A stretch of DNA of 38,076 bases, from positions 1 to 38,076 of the forward strand of contig JABWBO010000038.1 in assembly GCA_013360465.1 (NCBI GenBank), read 5' to 3'. Shown one piece after another: positions 27,799 to 36,341 of the stretch. The position numbers and the translations under genes are program-made. The notes below the pieces were generated by a model that did no database searches, had not been told where the DNA came from, and saw only the letters and a program-made list of their open reading frames with translations. The DNA is from Anaerolineae bacterium (lineage in GTDB: Bacteria > Chloroflexota > Anaerolineae > Aggregatilineales > Phototrophicaceae). Each line of letters opens with the position of its first letter. Position 1 is the stretch's first letter.

Positions 27799-28041
27799 TC
27801 AGATGGCTTTCTGTTTCTGGTTCAGTTGTTTTGATTTCAGGTCGGCGACGAGCCTGAACAGTCTGGCAATCGTCCAGCTCAGGCTTCGCGACGCGAATTC
27901 ATGTCGTCCCTGACTGACAAGGGCGTCACATGCCTGGCGGGTGAACTGCTCGATGGTGGTTGGATCGGGGGGAACGTACTGGACACGTGGGGTGAGTCTT
28001 GGGTGTAGCAGGTTGATGTGTGTGGGTTCTGACTTATTCAT
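27799..28041 (-). CDS. Small hypothetical protein upstream of the recombinase
   Basis: This gene encodes 80 aa from the ATG at 28041, which has a good AAGGAG Shine-Dalgarno directly upstream; the longer in-frame alternative (from 28086) lacks one. It ends 19 nt before the recombinase start, so the two are probably an operon. The protein is soluble with a helical middle (TTIEQFTRQACDALVSQGRH) and a basic, Gln/Lys-rich tail. A role as a recombination directionality or accessory factor is only a guess from position; no family is recognised. Confidence 0.65.
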   Translation of the reverse strand: MNKSEPTHINLLHPRLTPRVQYVPPDPTTIEQFTRQACDALVSQGRHEFASRSLSWTIARLFRLVADLKSKQLNQKQKAI

Positions 28042-28192
28042 GGACTCCTTTCTGGGCGGATGCCCGATACAAATTGATGAAACCACCTCCTACCTGCTGA
28101 AAGCAGAAAGCATTCACCGCAGGATCAAGGATTAGACTGATCCAGGCAGTCGCGGCACTACACTGCGCACTACAGGCTGCTTCGCGCAGTCG

Positions 28193-28507
28193 TTATTTCG
28201 TCCGCCGGTAGCCTGCAGCAGATCCTTTTCGATGAAATCGCTGCGCGGGAAACAGGGTGGTGCGGATGGAGTAGAGGAGACGCGCCCATCTCACCTGAGT
28301 GGGGTAGACGAGGGCGTAACGGTTGAGGCGGATTTCCTCGTCCTGGAGACTTAGCTTGTAAAAGTGTCGCGGACCAGCCAGTCGTTTTCGGTATGCCCAA
28401 TCTATGAGGCGTTGCAGTTCGGCTCGGCGGTTGTAGCAGGCGAGAATTGCGAGAGTTGTGGTGAGCGGACATGATCGAAAATGACCGCTATATTTATCGT
28501 ATTTCAT
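28193..28507 (-). CDS. Small basic hypothetical protein
   Basis: This 104-aa ORF is rich in Arg/Tyr/Leu with helical stretches (AELQRLIDWAYRKRLAG, VRWARLLYSIRTTLFP). It lies upstream of the recombinase operon on the same strand, separated by 151 nt. No strong Shine-Dalgarno is visible, and an overlapping ORF in another frame (28170-28472) is compositionally worse. No family is recognised. It could be a small DNA-binding accessory of the element, but coding status itself is uncertain. Confidence 0.4.
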   Translation of the reverse strand: MKYDKYSGHFRSCPLTTTLAILACYNRRAELQRLIDWAYRKRLAGPRHFYKLSLQDEEIRLNRYALVYPTQVRWARLLYSIRTTLFPAQRFHRKGSAAGYRRTK

Positions 28508-28788
28508 AACACTATGAGTCTAGCATTCAGATGAGGGGAGATCAACCAGGTAAAATCACATACTCCTTAGTCCGACAAACCGTTACCACGCCCGTTTCAT
28601 TTCGTTAAGGTACTTGTCTCTGAATAGACGACACGTTTGGGAAGACTTGACTCGACTCAAATGATGTAAAGACAGAGTCTGAGAGAGCACGTATGCCCCA
28701 TGGGGAGGCGCACAACATCTATTGCGCGCCACGCCTCATTCTCGCTAAGACGCGCTCCAACGATTTGACGGCAACGCACGAATTGCGT
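28508..28788. other. Gene-free stretch between small ORF and TIR-NACHT gene
   Basis: This 281-bp AT-richer interval shows no convincing ORF. GAGGCG and CGCCTC near 28711-28738 could form a weak hairpin downstream of the TIR-NACHT stop, but there is no T-run to call a terminator. It should contain the promoter for the small minus-strand ORFs; none is clear. Confidence 0.5.
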
Positions 28789-31700
28789 CTAGCTTTTTCT
28801 TCTCAGCCACCACCAAATGAGCTGCGGCAATAATCGCGGATAGAGCTTGACAAAGGATGCCGCCAACGAAGGGGACATTCGCGCCGAGTCAAATTGGTTG
28901 GCTAGCTCAAGCCGCTGTGCTGCGGCCAAGAACTGCTCGGCATAGTGCCGCACAACCGGATTTGCATGGTAGCGGGCACGCTCCATTTGTTCACGAAGCA
29001 TGCTTGTTCGAGCGACGACATACGGAAAACAGAGGACAGAGACGTCTTGACGCATGAATTTCGCCGAACCGAGGTTGATCAAGACTTTTTCGACGGACTG
29101 CTGATCGCCGAGATCGATCAGCCGGGATGCACCATTGAGCCGCGCTATTTTGTCCGGGCTCTCGACTTCGCGGACAGCCCACGCTTTGACCGCTGCCCGG
29201 GCTTCTGCTGACGAAAACTCAACCAGAAGTCTGGCTGCCGTATCGCACCGGCGCTCAAAACTGTATTCTTCTGTATGGTCGAGTTCCCGGATCAAATGGG
29301 GAATCAGCACTTTCACCGCCTCCGGCGTCTTGATCCGGGCAAGCGCTTCCGTAGCAAGTTGATATACCGGGCGGCTCGCCATGCGTATATAGGTAGTGTT
29401 CTCAAGTTCGCTGGCATAAAAATGGACGGCGGCGTTGATCGCCCGATCAGTGCCGATCTCCTCTAGCGCCTCTGCTGCGTAGTCGCAGACACGTCCTCGA
29501 CTGTGACGTTGGTCGATCCCATCGTCCCTTAGCAGCGCGATCAGAGCGTCTTCGACAACCGGGTCCTTCAAGTGTCCTAAAGCCTGTACAGCAGCGCTCC
29601 GTATGCCGCTGTCGGCATCAGTCAGCACAGCGATCAGATGAGGAATTACGCTCTTCTGACCGATGTATCCCAGTTCTTGCGCAGCTCTGTAACGAGTTTC
29701 CCAACCATTGCGTGCATTTAGTCTCTGCACCCAGCCATCCAACCAGCGCGCCAGCAGGTCGCTCGCATGGGGCAATGGCGATTGGCTTAGTGCTTCCAAT
29801 GCACCCTCATACACCCGTATGTGCGACCTATAGACGGTGTGGCTGTCGTACAGCAGCCATTCGAGTGGTGGGAAGTCTGACGCTTGCGTGAGTCCCAACC
29901 TGCCTAACCAGCGCGCTGCCTCGTAGCGGACTGCGGGCTCGTCATTCCATACACCCATGGTAACTCCCTCGCGCGCACCCCATTCGCCGAGCGTATGGAT
30001 CGCTTCGAGGCGCATGGGTTGGCTCGTGAAGCCTTTGCTCTCCAACGCTTTGCACACTACAGGCACCGCCGAGTGATCACCGATTTGCCGGATCGCCTTC
30101 AGCGCCGTCAGACCAGCTGTGCTGCCATCCGCTGACGTCAGCAGTCCTGAAAGGGCTGGAACCGCTTCCCTGGACTTGAGACGACCGAGCGCACGGGCGG
30201 CAAGCGACTGAATTGACGTATTATCATCGTGCAAACACTCGATCAGTACCGGGGACATATTGGGATCGTCGAGCGTTCCCAGCGCTGTAATGGCAGATGC
30301 TCGCAAAATCGATTTACTGCGCACGGCATCGACCAATGTCCTTACGAGCTCTGTATAGACATTTTCGTTGATGCGGGCGGACGCCTCGGAGATGCAGGTC
30401 GCCGCGAGAATCGGATCGATGGTCAACAGAGATTTCAAGTAGACGTTATCTTCTGCGCTGCCAAACACCATCAGCACCACCGAATCCCATGTGCCGCGCT
30501 TCCGCTCAGAGCAAAGGTTGACATCGTTTTTATATACAGGCGCTTTGAGGACTGCTGCGAGCCCGCGCCGCTTGACTTCGAGCGCCGCGAAATACTCTTG
30601 CAAGAGTTGATGCGTGAAGCTGATTCGATCGCGACCCCGCATCAAGATGTTCATCTCAACAGCAAACCTCATCTCGGGGTCATTCATCAGCTTGCCAGAA
30701 ACGAATCTGAGAGGAATTTCCGTAGACCAGCCCTGTTCAAACATCGTGAACGCGAGTCGTGCAAGCTGCTCGCTCAAACGCTCCCACGAAACGGTTGTCT
30801 GCGGGTTTCTAAGACGTTCACGCTCGTAAACCCGCTGGGCAAGTACCTGAAATATCGTCCCCGGACTGCGAGGCAAATTCCCGGAAGTTTCGATGAATAG
30901 ATAGAGAAGTGACGCCAGAAAATAGGGAATCCGCGCGAGTTTGAGCAGAGAACGCGAGTAATTCTGCTCTTCAAAGTATTTAGCGTACTGGGTCGATAGA
31001 AGATAAATGTCGCGTTCCAATGCAGGCGGCATAATCTGTTCGAGAAACGCGGCGGCTTGCTCTGCGGAGAGATAGTTTGTGGCGATCTGCTGAATTTGCT
31101 CGACTTCCAGAAGATTCAGGCGCACAACTGGAAAGTCAGCCAGACCGAGTTCTTCCGAGTAGCGGTCGGCGCGGCACGCCACAATGACGTATTTCGGCGC
31201 TTCGGCGGAGGCGAACCATGCCCGCAGATTTTGCAGATTGGCGGCTGCGTTTGTTCCCATCTCGTTCAGACCGTCGAGGAGGAGCAGGATGCGCCCTTCG
31301 CGAAGCAGCGGAATCGGATTGTAGGGAAACTGCCACTTTGAGCGGATGAAGTCCGTGATTGGTACGTTAGTATCCCACTGGGATAAATGCAGCAGCAGGG
31401 GCAGTGGACTGTTGGCATCCGTTGATCGTTTCAGCGCCGCTTCGTAACTGAAGCGCCGGAGCGCCGTCGTCTTGCCCGTGCCAGGAGCGCCGATCAACAC
31501 AAACTTGTCAAACCGCTTGCCGACCTCGCTTAAGCTGGCGCTTTCGCTTGATTGAAGAGCAATTGGTTCACCTTGCTGTGGAGTGGCGACTATGTGAAAA
31601 GATGCGTCCCATCCGGTTGTGTTCGAACGGCGCAGCGGCGCTTCGATCTCAGATTGGGGTTCGACATACTCGACCACCCCGCGCAAGCCTTCCAGTTCGG

Positions 31701-32178
31701 CAATAAGGGAATTTAGGTACTGGACTTCTGGGGCAGGAGTAGAAAGGTGTACTAGGGGCAGCCTATCCTGGATTGTTCGCTTCAGTATTCCAAGTTGTTC
31801 CTCGTAAAAAGCCTGGTCTTTCCAGTTAGCAAATGAGATAAACTGCTTTTCCTGTATTTCAATGGGCCAGTCGCTCGCTTCATGCAGTGGCTTCAAAAGA
31901 ACGGGGAAGACTGGAATACTTCGGCTGTCTGCCCGTTGGAGTTCGCGCCGGCAGTACTTGGAGATCAGGTATTCCGGGGACAACAACGCGATCAACGCCG
32001 AGGCGGTATCGATGGCTTCCTGTAAGCCTTGCGCCCAGTCATCGCCGACTTTCAGGCCATTGTCGAGAACATCCATCCAAATGGGTATGCCTGTGTTCCT
32101 GAGATCGCTCGCCAGTTTCAGTGCGAAGTCGCGTTCTGAGCTTCGATAGCTTATAAACGCATGACCTGAACTTGTCAT
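28789..32178 (-). CDS. TIR-NACHT-HEAT protein (candidate NLR-like anti-phage sensor)
   Basis: This 1129-aa protein has three modules. Residues 5-120 are a TIR domain (HAFISYRSSERDFA, GIPIWMDV, SPEYLISKYCRRELQRA) with a catalytic-type Glu79, as in NAD-cleaving TIRs. Residues ~180-535 are a NACHT/STAND ATPase: Walker A GAPGTGKT (230-237), Walker B ILLLLDGLNEM (Asp302) and the winged-helix end FTHQLLQEYFAA (521-532). Residues ~610-1060 are HEAT-like repeats (SIQSLAARALGRLKSREAVP, IRSAAVQALGHLKDP). Bacterial NACHT and TIR proteins of this design sense phage components through the repeats and trigger NAD depletion, causing abortive infection. GGGAG precedes the ATG. It stands alone on an integrated element. 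All catalytic motifs are intact; function in defence is inferred. Confidence 0.88.
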   Translation of the reverse strand: MTSSGHAFISYRSSERDFALKLASDLRNTGIPIWMDVLDNGLKVGDDWAQGLQEAIDTASALIALLSPEYLISKYCRRELQRADSRSIPVFPVLLKPLHEASDWPIEIQEKQFISFANWKDQAFYEEQLGILKRTIQDRLPLVHLSTPAPEVQYLNSLIAELEGLRGVVEYVEPQSEIEAPLRRSNTTGWDASFHIVATPQQGEPIALQSSESASLSEVGKRFDKFVLIGAPGTGKTTALRRFSYEAALKRSTDANSPLPLLLHLSQWDTNVPITDFIRSKWQFPYNPIPLLREGRILLLLDGLNEMGTNAAANLQNLRAWFASAEAPKYVIVACRADRYSEELGLADFPVVRLNLLEVEQIQQIATNYLSAEQAAAFLEQIMPPALERDIYLLSTQYAKYFEEQNYSRSLLKLARIPYFLASLLYLFIETSGNLPRSPGTIFQVLAQRVYERERLRNPQTTVSWERLSEQLARLAFTMFEQGWSTEIPLRFVSGKLMNDPEMRFAVEMNILMRGRDRISFTHQLLQEYFAALEVKRRGLAAVLKAPVYKNDVNLCSERKRGTWDSVVLMVFGSAEDNVYLKSLLTIDPILAATCISEASARINENVYTELVRTLVDAVRSKSILRASAITALGTLDDPNMSPVLIECLHDDNTSIQSLAARALGRLKSREAVPALSGLLTSADGSTAGLTALKAIRQIGDHSAVPVVCKALESKGFTSQPMRLEAIHTLGEWGAREGVTMGVWNDEPAVRYEAARWLGRLGLTQASDFPPLEWLLYDSHTVYRSHIRVYEGALEALSQSPLPHASDLLARWLDGWVQRLNARNGWETRYRAAQELGYIGQKSVIPHLIAVLTDADSGIRSAAVQALGHLKDPVVEDALIALLRDDGIDQRHSRGRVCDYAAEALEEIGTDRAINAAVHFYASELENTTYIRMASRPVYQLATEALARIKTPEAVKVLIPHLIRELDHTEEYSFERRCDTAARLLVEFSSAEARAAVKAWAVREVESPDKIARLNGASRLIDLGDQQSVEKVLINLGSAKFMRQDVSVLCFPYVVARTSMLREQMERARYHANPVVRHYAEQFLAAAQRLELANQFDSARMSPSLAASFVKLYPRLLPQLIWWWLRRKS

Positions 32179-32485
32179 AAGTGCTCCCTCGCCCCCATCT
32201 GATGAGATTCATTATCGTGCATCTGTGAAAAGCGGAAAGCAAGTATCTTTGCGATACTGCTTCGCTTACTGAGACTTCGCACAAGATCTATATTGCGACG
32301 TCTCTTTGAGGCTGGCCTCTGCGGATGGGTGGCAATAACTCGCGACCTGAGCCTGTGCTCTCGGCTTCCATAGCCTGTAGTGTGGCTGATTCGGCCGGAT
32401 TTTCGCCGCAGCAATCGACCGTGTTCTACCCTTGTAGACAACCGCGCCCTGTCTTGCCACGGGGTGTGCTTGACTCAATTACAGC
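32179..32485. other. Gene-free upstream region of the TIR-NACHT gene
   Basis: This 307-bp interval lies between the TIR-NACHT start and the recombinase remnant. It must contain the TIR-NACHT promoter, but no clear -35/-10 pair with normal spacing is seen. The missing N-terminal part of the recombinase pseudogene may once have lain here; no recognisable resolvase catalytic motif remains. Confidence 0.5.
32237..32262. repeat. Inverted repeat upstream of TIR-NACHT start
   Basis: AAGCAAGTATC (32237-32247), a TTTGC loop, then GATACTGCTT (32253-32262) pair over 10 bp with a single bulged A. The repeat sits ~60 nt upstream of the TIR-NACHT start. It could be an operator or a leader hairpin. Confidence 0.55.
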
Positions 32486-33022
32486 TTGACCCGCGGGAAT
32501 GTGTCTCACAACCCTGCAGTTGCTTCTGGACGATTGCCTTCAGTACGTCTATGTGTTCCAGAAAGGCATCCACATATGCACCGTCAAGGGCAACTGGCGG
32601 CTGAACAACTCCATTCAGTCCAAGATCGTGGCAATGGCTTTTTCCATGGCATCAGAAATAGAGCGTGACCTTATCAGTCAACGTACCAAAGAGGCGCTTG
32701 CTGCACGCAAAAAAGCTGGGATAGTGCTAGGCAGACCGAGAGGCAACGGGAAAAGCAAACTCAGTGAATCACGAAAGTTCACCTTGACCATCAATAGCTG
32801 CGTTTCTGAGCCAACCTTTCGCCAAGAATCGAACGGCTTTTTGCCCCTCTCCGCACGGAGAGGGCGGTTGAGCGCAGCGAAACGGGGTGAGGTTAAGCAA
32901 TCCGTGATTCGCTGAAACTGGACATCTATCGTCCAGAGATTGAAGCTTTACTGAAGAACGGCTCAACACAGCGATTCATTGCCCAACGTTATCGTACCAC
33001 TCCCTCAAACTTGAGCCGCTAG
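32486..33022 (+). pseudogene. Broken small serine recombinase, split by a MITE-like insertion
   Basis: The readable remnant covers the middle and C-terminus of a small serine recombinase: FQKGIHICTVKGNWRLNNSI, MASEIERDLISQRTKEALAA, then GIVLGRPRGNGKSKL. At that lysine-leucine the frame is interrupted by a 153-bp insertion. Removing the insertion and one 5-bp target copy restores the frame exactly into DIYRPEIEALLKNGSTQRFI and a helix-turn-helix tail ending TTPSNLSR. The stop at 33020-33022 (TAG) may replace a Trp codon usual in relatives. The N-terminal catalytic domain is absent, and a frame change near 32500 separates SLTRGNVSH from TLQLLLDD. The gene is dead by at least three lesions. Confidence 0.85.
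32762..32914. mobile_element. 153-bp MITE-like insertion
   Basis: The element is bounded by 12-bp inverted repeats, CAGTGAATCACG (32762-32773) and CGTGATTCGCTG (32903-32914), with one mismatch. It is flanked by perfect 5-bp target duplications AAACT (32757-32761 and 32915-32919). It encodes nothing. Inside, CCCTCTCCG and CGGAGAGGG (32845-32864) form a perfect 9-bp hairpin. Precise excision restores the host recombinase frame, which proves the boundaries. It must be mobilised in trans by an unidentified transposase. Confidence 0.9.
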
Positions 33023-33322
33023 CTTTTCACATGCAAGCTTCGGTCGCGTCTTTCCTGATTTTGCTTACTTTTCCATCAGGTCGGCCGCTATGCCGAAACA
33101 ATCGTATCTACTCAGCCATCATTTGAGAGAGAAACGCACACGTATCGTTGTTTTGGTAGGACGACTTGAGAGAAAGGCCATTGGGGTCAAACTACCGATC
33201 TGCTTCCAGAACTGGTCAAAATGAGGGAAAAAGCACCCCCTGAGTAGTTACAAACAACCACTTAAGTAACGTTAGTTATGGTTACGAATTATGAGCAAAA
33301 AATCCTGCGAGCATGAGGAGAA
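33023..33322. other. Gene-free AT-rich stretch downstream of the five-gene cassette
   Basis: This is 300 bp with no supportable ORF. GTAAC and GTTAC around 33267-33287 can form a small hairpin downstream of the cassette's last gene (minus strand), too weak to call a terminator. The stretch may be decayed mobile DNA. Confidence 0.5.
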
Positions 33323-33901
33323 TTACTCTTCCTCCTGGATGCTTTCAAAATGCCCTACTATTTCTGCGTAATCTGTATCGGTCAGTACATCCTCCTTCAG
33401 AAGTTGATAATACAAAGCTAATGGAGCAACCTCGCGGCCTTTAGTATGCATCCTCTTCACTACAGTTAGAATGCGATGCGATAGCCCCTCTTCCACTTCC
33501 TTTTTCACTGAGTTCTCGTGACTTGGTGACGATGATGCATGTGCACTGATTGCAGGAACCGAAGCGGAAACGCCTGCAGTATCGCTCCTTATGCGAATAA
33601 GATAGACGCTAGCAAGGCCAGTCAGGATTAAGGCTGATACAACAGCAATAAGCCTCCCAAGATCATCTATTTTGAGGGGCGGATCAATGATTGGCATTGA
33701 ACCAGTTATCGCAGTCATTAAAGCCAAAAAATCGAGAAGCGCTATCAGAAGAAAGCGCAGGGTGTCTTGGCTGGACGAGATGCCTTTGACGACACTGGTT
33801 ACTGATTCACCTACCCAATCAGGGATGTCAACGCCAAACTGGTTATGCTTCGTTATTTCTTTTTTTTCTTCTACTCCGGCAGGCTTGTCGTATTTCCCCA
33901 T
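33323..33901 (-). CDS. Hypothetical two-helix membrane protein (cassette gene 5)
   Basis: This 192-aa protein has two membrane helices, LRFLLIALLDFLALMTAIT and LGRLIAVVSALILTGLASVY (about residues 48-116), separated by a short loop. The N-terminal ~45 residues are charged. The ~75-residue C-terminal tail contains a Ser-rich linker and an acidic helical end (YAEIVGHFESIQEEE). Its start overlaps the upstream gene by 31 nt, indicating translational coupling. No family is recognised. In a cassette beside a defence gene, a two-helix membrane protein could be a membrane-acting effector, but this rests on position and topology only. Confidence 0.7.
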   Translation of the reverse strand: MGKYDKPAGVEEKKEITKHNQFGVDIPDWVGESVTSVVKGISSSQDTLRFLLIALLDFLALMTAITGSMPIIDPPLKIDDLGRLIAVVSALILTGLASVYLIRIRSDTAGVSASVPAISAHASSSPSHENSVKKEVEEGLSHRILTVVKRMHTKGREVAPLALYYQLLKEDVLTDTDYAEIVGHFESIQEEE

Positions 33902-34425
33902 AGGTTTGTTCTGCTACCTCGCGAACTCTCGTTTCCTCGACCTATTGATTTTGGTTGGAGAAAGCTAGGGTTAAGTCCGTTCAGGAAGAGCGACAAGTTA
34001 GCTTTCGCCGTAACGAACTCCATAGATAAAGCCCGCGGATTCTCGTCAGTTAGCTCAGGTGAGTCGTATCGTGCGATCGCATAATGAACCCCATCTGGCG
34101 TAACGTTGCCAGACGCAATAAATCCAGAGTCCAAGTTGGAGGTCGACTGATTCAGGAATTCGAAGTACTCAGGGGATTCAAAGCTGTCGAGTTTCTTGAT
34201 GCGAGCGATATAAACAAGCTTGTCATCATGCCGTTGAATCTGGACGGGAATGCTAAACCCACCAAACCTATACATGAAGACAAACCCTGTGGACTCGCAT
34301 AGCGGTACCCCATTCGAGCCAACCGCAATTTCATGGTGCCGAAGCGCGATTGAAAAAAGCTCGCAAACAATCCTGTCGGTAATGCGCTGGTTACATTGGA
34401 ATTCTATTCGAGCCTTCTCATCCAT
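33871..34425 (-). CDS. Hypothetical soluble protein (cassette gene 4)
   Basis: The ATG at 34425 gives 184 aa; a TTG at 34491 would add 22 residues and cannot be excluded. The protein is soluble with an alpha/beta look: EFQCNQRITDRIVCELFSIA, then strands FVFMYRFGGFSIPVQIQRHD and KLVYIARIKKL. The C-terminal helix is AKANLSLFLNGL, with a basic tail that overlaps the next gene. No catalytic motif or known family is recognised. It is the fourth of five same-strand genes, ~130 nt after gene 3. Base composition is much lower in GC than the chromosomal left half, consistent with transfer. Confidence 0.65.
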   Translation of the reverse strand: MDEKARIEFQCNQRITDRIVCELFSIALRHHEIAVGSNGVPLCESTGFVFMYRFGGFSIPVQIQRHDDKLVYIARIKKLDSFESPEYFEFLNQSTSNLDSGFIASGNVTPDGVHYAIARYDSPELTDENPRALSMEFVTAKANLSLFLNGLNPSFLQPKSIGRGNESSRGSRTNLWGNTTSLPE

Positions 34426-34555
34426 CACGGAAATCCTGCGCAATAAATTAAACGAGTCAAGCTTAGCATGACTCGCAGAATTTGGCACCAATAAGGAATC
34501 GGAATCTAATTAACTGAATGAATGGTTCACCAATCGGTCTGCAATCAGAGTGAAG

Positions 34556-35050
34556 TTATGCTGGAATCAAGTGTTCCATTTGCGAGGAAGAGAATAACGA
34601 CCCATTTCGGTTTGCTCTTCCTTCAACAAAGGCATGCTCCAACGCCTGTTTCTTAAGCGTTACCTGCAATTCTACGGTCATCTGTTGTTCAACAACAAGA
34701 CGTTGGTCAGCATTCAGAACAACCCGTTCATTCTCTGCTATGCCAGCCAACCGCTGCTGATGCCATGTGTGTATCGTTTCGTCGAACTGTGTTTCAACAG
34801 TGAGAAATTCTTGAGGAAGGCTGTGTGTGTCTGTTTCCCGCATAATGGCTTTGAGATCGGAGAGTTCGTGATAGATATGAGACAGAGGATTTTCCTTCCA
34901 ATCCTTGATCCTGTCATCTTTCTCCACATAGTATATTAGCATAATTATCAGCTTCTGCACAAGTCGAATAAGTACATCAACTGTACCTTTTCGCTGGAGT
35001 AAATCCTGAACTAGCTGACCGATTATGCTCATGAGTGCTCGAATTGACAC
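34556..35050 (-). CDS. Hypothetical helical protein (cassette gene 3)
   Basis: This 164-aa protein starts at a GTG (35050) that shares a base with the upstream stop and is preceded by GAGGGG, supporting it over the ATG at 35032. A hydrophobic N-terminal helix (VDVLIRLVQKLIIMLIYYV, about residues 24-42) could be a membrane anchor. The rest is charged and helical, with a likely coiled coil (ERVVLNADQRLVVEQQMTVE). No family is recognised. The position between two other unknown genes and the overlapping start argue for a real, co-translated product. Confidence 0.65.
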   Translation of the reverse strand: MSIRALMSIIGQLVQDLLQRKGTVDVLIRLVQKLIIMLIYYVEKDDRIKDWKENPLSHIYHELSDLKAIMRETDTHSLPQEFLTVETQFDETIHTWHQQRLAGIAENERVVLNADQRLVVEQQMTVELQVTLKKQALEHAFVEGRANRNGSLFSSSQMEHLIPA

Positions 35051-35406
35051 TAGGAACCCCTCGCAATCTGTATGAGTTCAGGTAGGACATTTAGTACGTC
35101 AAAGACAAGCTCTTCATCCGCAGATGCAATCTTACCCTGAATATCAGGCGGATAAATGAAGCGAAAATTAGGTGGAAGCGAAAGGTCGGAGTGACCGTAA
35201 ACTTGGAAGTCAAGCTGTCTCTCACTGATAGTGACCTTGCCTTTTTTTATCGGTTGCGTCCTGACAAAACCCAGAGCGCTTGTTCTCGGAATAGACAATG
35301 ATCCACTCTGATCTTCCTCAAGCGCTGTGGTAATGGCTAAGCCAGTCTTGGATTCCGTAGATCTCACCATTCTGAAGACAAGACACTTCTCGTGTACTCG
35401 TACCAC
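35050..35406 (-). CDS. Hypothetical small protein (cassette gene 2)
   Basis: This 118-aa protein starts at a GTG (35406), 8 nt after the stop of gene 1; an ATG at 35370 is a second possibility. It is predicted beta-rich, with segments GKVTISERQLDFQVYGHSDL and NFRFIYPPDIQGKIASADEE, then a helical end (LVFDVLNVLPELIQIARGS). There are no membrane helices, signal peptide or catalytic motif. It overlaps the next gene by 1 nt. No family is recognised. Confidence 0.6.
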   Translation of the reverse strand: MVRVHEKCLVFRMVRSTESKTGLAITTALEEDQSGSLSIPRTSALGFVRTQPIKKGKVTISERQLDFQVYGHSDLSLPPNFRFIYPPDIQGKIASADEELVFDVLNVLPELIQIARGS

Positions 35407-35414
35407 TACGACGC

Positions 35415-36341
35415 TTAGCTCGCTTCTTTTTTTTTATTTTCGACGGCACTATCAAGTCGATCCAATGCTTCTCGAATACTGAAGATTGTTGATGGCTGGT
35501 TAGCATCGAATATAACAGGGAACTCTGCTTCCACAAGAGGAAAATAGTCCCTATGTTTATGGACCAAAGTGTCGAACAGGTGAAAGAAACGGAGCGAGGA
35601 AAGCCCCCATAGGAAATGGAAGTGATGATTTCTCTTAAGACTGGTTCTACCACTATCGTTAACACCAGGCGCAATCACAACTGTTTCTAGTATTCCGTAC
35701 TTGCCCTGCAAATCATCCCTTACGTCAAAAATGATTCCCTTCAGAGCATCTACCTCATCCTTGCTCAACATCCCGTAATGAGGAAAGACAGCAAGAATAA
35801 AGTGCCACTCATCTGAGAATCCTTGACCTGAAACGACTCGAACGTGCGGAAGGTCATCAAAGGGCATAGCAATTTGAACAGATGGCAAAGCTTGGCGAAA
35901 CGCATTCATCACCAAACTGGCAAATGGCATAGCCGAAGGTTCTTCAAGTAGGTTTAGATACTCAAGAAATTCAAAGCCCCTTACGTTAGTAAAGTAGGGA
36001 ACAGCTTCCAAGATACGGTAATGTTGGCTTGGGTCATTGAATACTTGCTCGACTGCAAGCTCCATTGCGCTATGCAGGCGATGTGCTTTCGTGTTCGACT
36101 TCTCAATGAACCTGCGCAATGCACTTGTAACGCGTCCCAGCTCTAGTTCAGTTGCACCAATTAGTGGACTTAACTCGGAATAGCGGACAGCTAGCCATCT
36201 TCGCTGAAGCAGCCATGAGTAAAGGAGAGTGTTGCGCTCAAAATACTCAGCATTAGACTTCTCATCTGGGCCAAGACTATCCAGACGCTCGATCTCGAGT
36301 TGTATGAATTCCGCACAGGCCTGAACTGTGACCTCACCCAT
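35415..36341 (-). CDS. Hypothetical protein, first gene of the five-gene cassette
   Basis: This 308-aa soluble protein opens the cassette. The N-terminal half is helical (EFIQLEIERLDSLGPDEKS, LGRVTSALRRFIEKSNTKAH). The C-terminal half is alpha/beta with VRVVSGQGFSDEWHFILAVF and LKGIIFDVRDDLQGKYGILE, then a His-rich patch (KRNHHFHFLWGL). These acidic and His residues could make a catalytic or metal site, but no family motif is recognised. It is the only cassette gene with a recognisable upstream promoter, and there is no strong Shine-Dalgarno. It is AT-rich compared with the left of the window and lies next to an insertion sequence. Confidence 0.7.
   Translation of the reverse strand: MGEVTVQACAEFIQLEIERLDSLGPDEKSNAEYFERNTLLYSWLLQRRWLAVRYSELSPLIGATELELGRVTSALRRFIEKSNTKAHRLHSAMELAVEQVFNDPSQHYRILEAVPYFTNVRGFEFLEYLNLLEEPSAMPFASLVMNAFRQALPSVQIAMPFDDLPHVRVVSGQGFSDEWHFILAVFPHYGMLSKDEVDALKGIIFDVRDDLQGKYGILETVVIAPGVNDSGRTSLKRNHHFHFLWGLSSLRFFHLFDTLVHKHRDYFPLVEAEFPVIFDANQPSTIFSIREALDRLDSAVENKKKEAS

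Noticed and set aside
28170-28472. 100-codon minus-strand frame overlapping the small basic ORF
   Set aside because: Pro/His/Ser-rich composition typical of an out-of-frame reading; the 28193-28507 frame is more protein-like.
32175-32441. 88-codon minus-strand frame upstream of TIR-NACHT
   Set aside because: Arg/Ser/His-rich with no good start and overlapping the likely promoter region; no support for coding.
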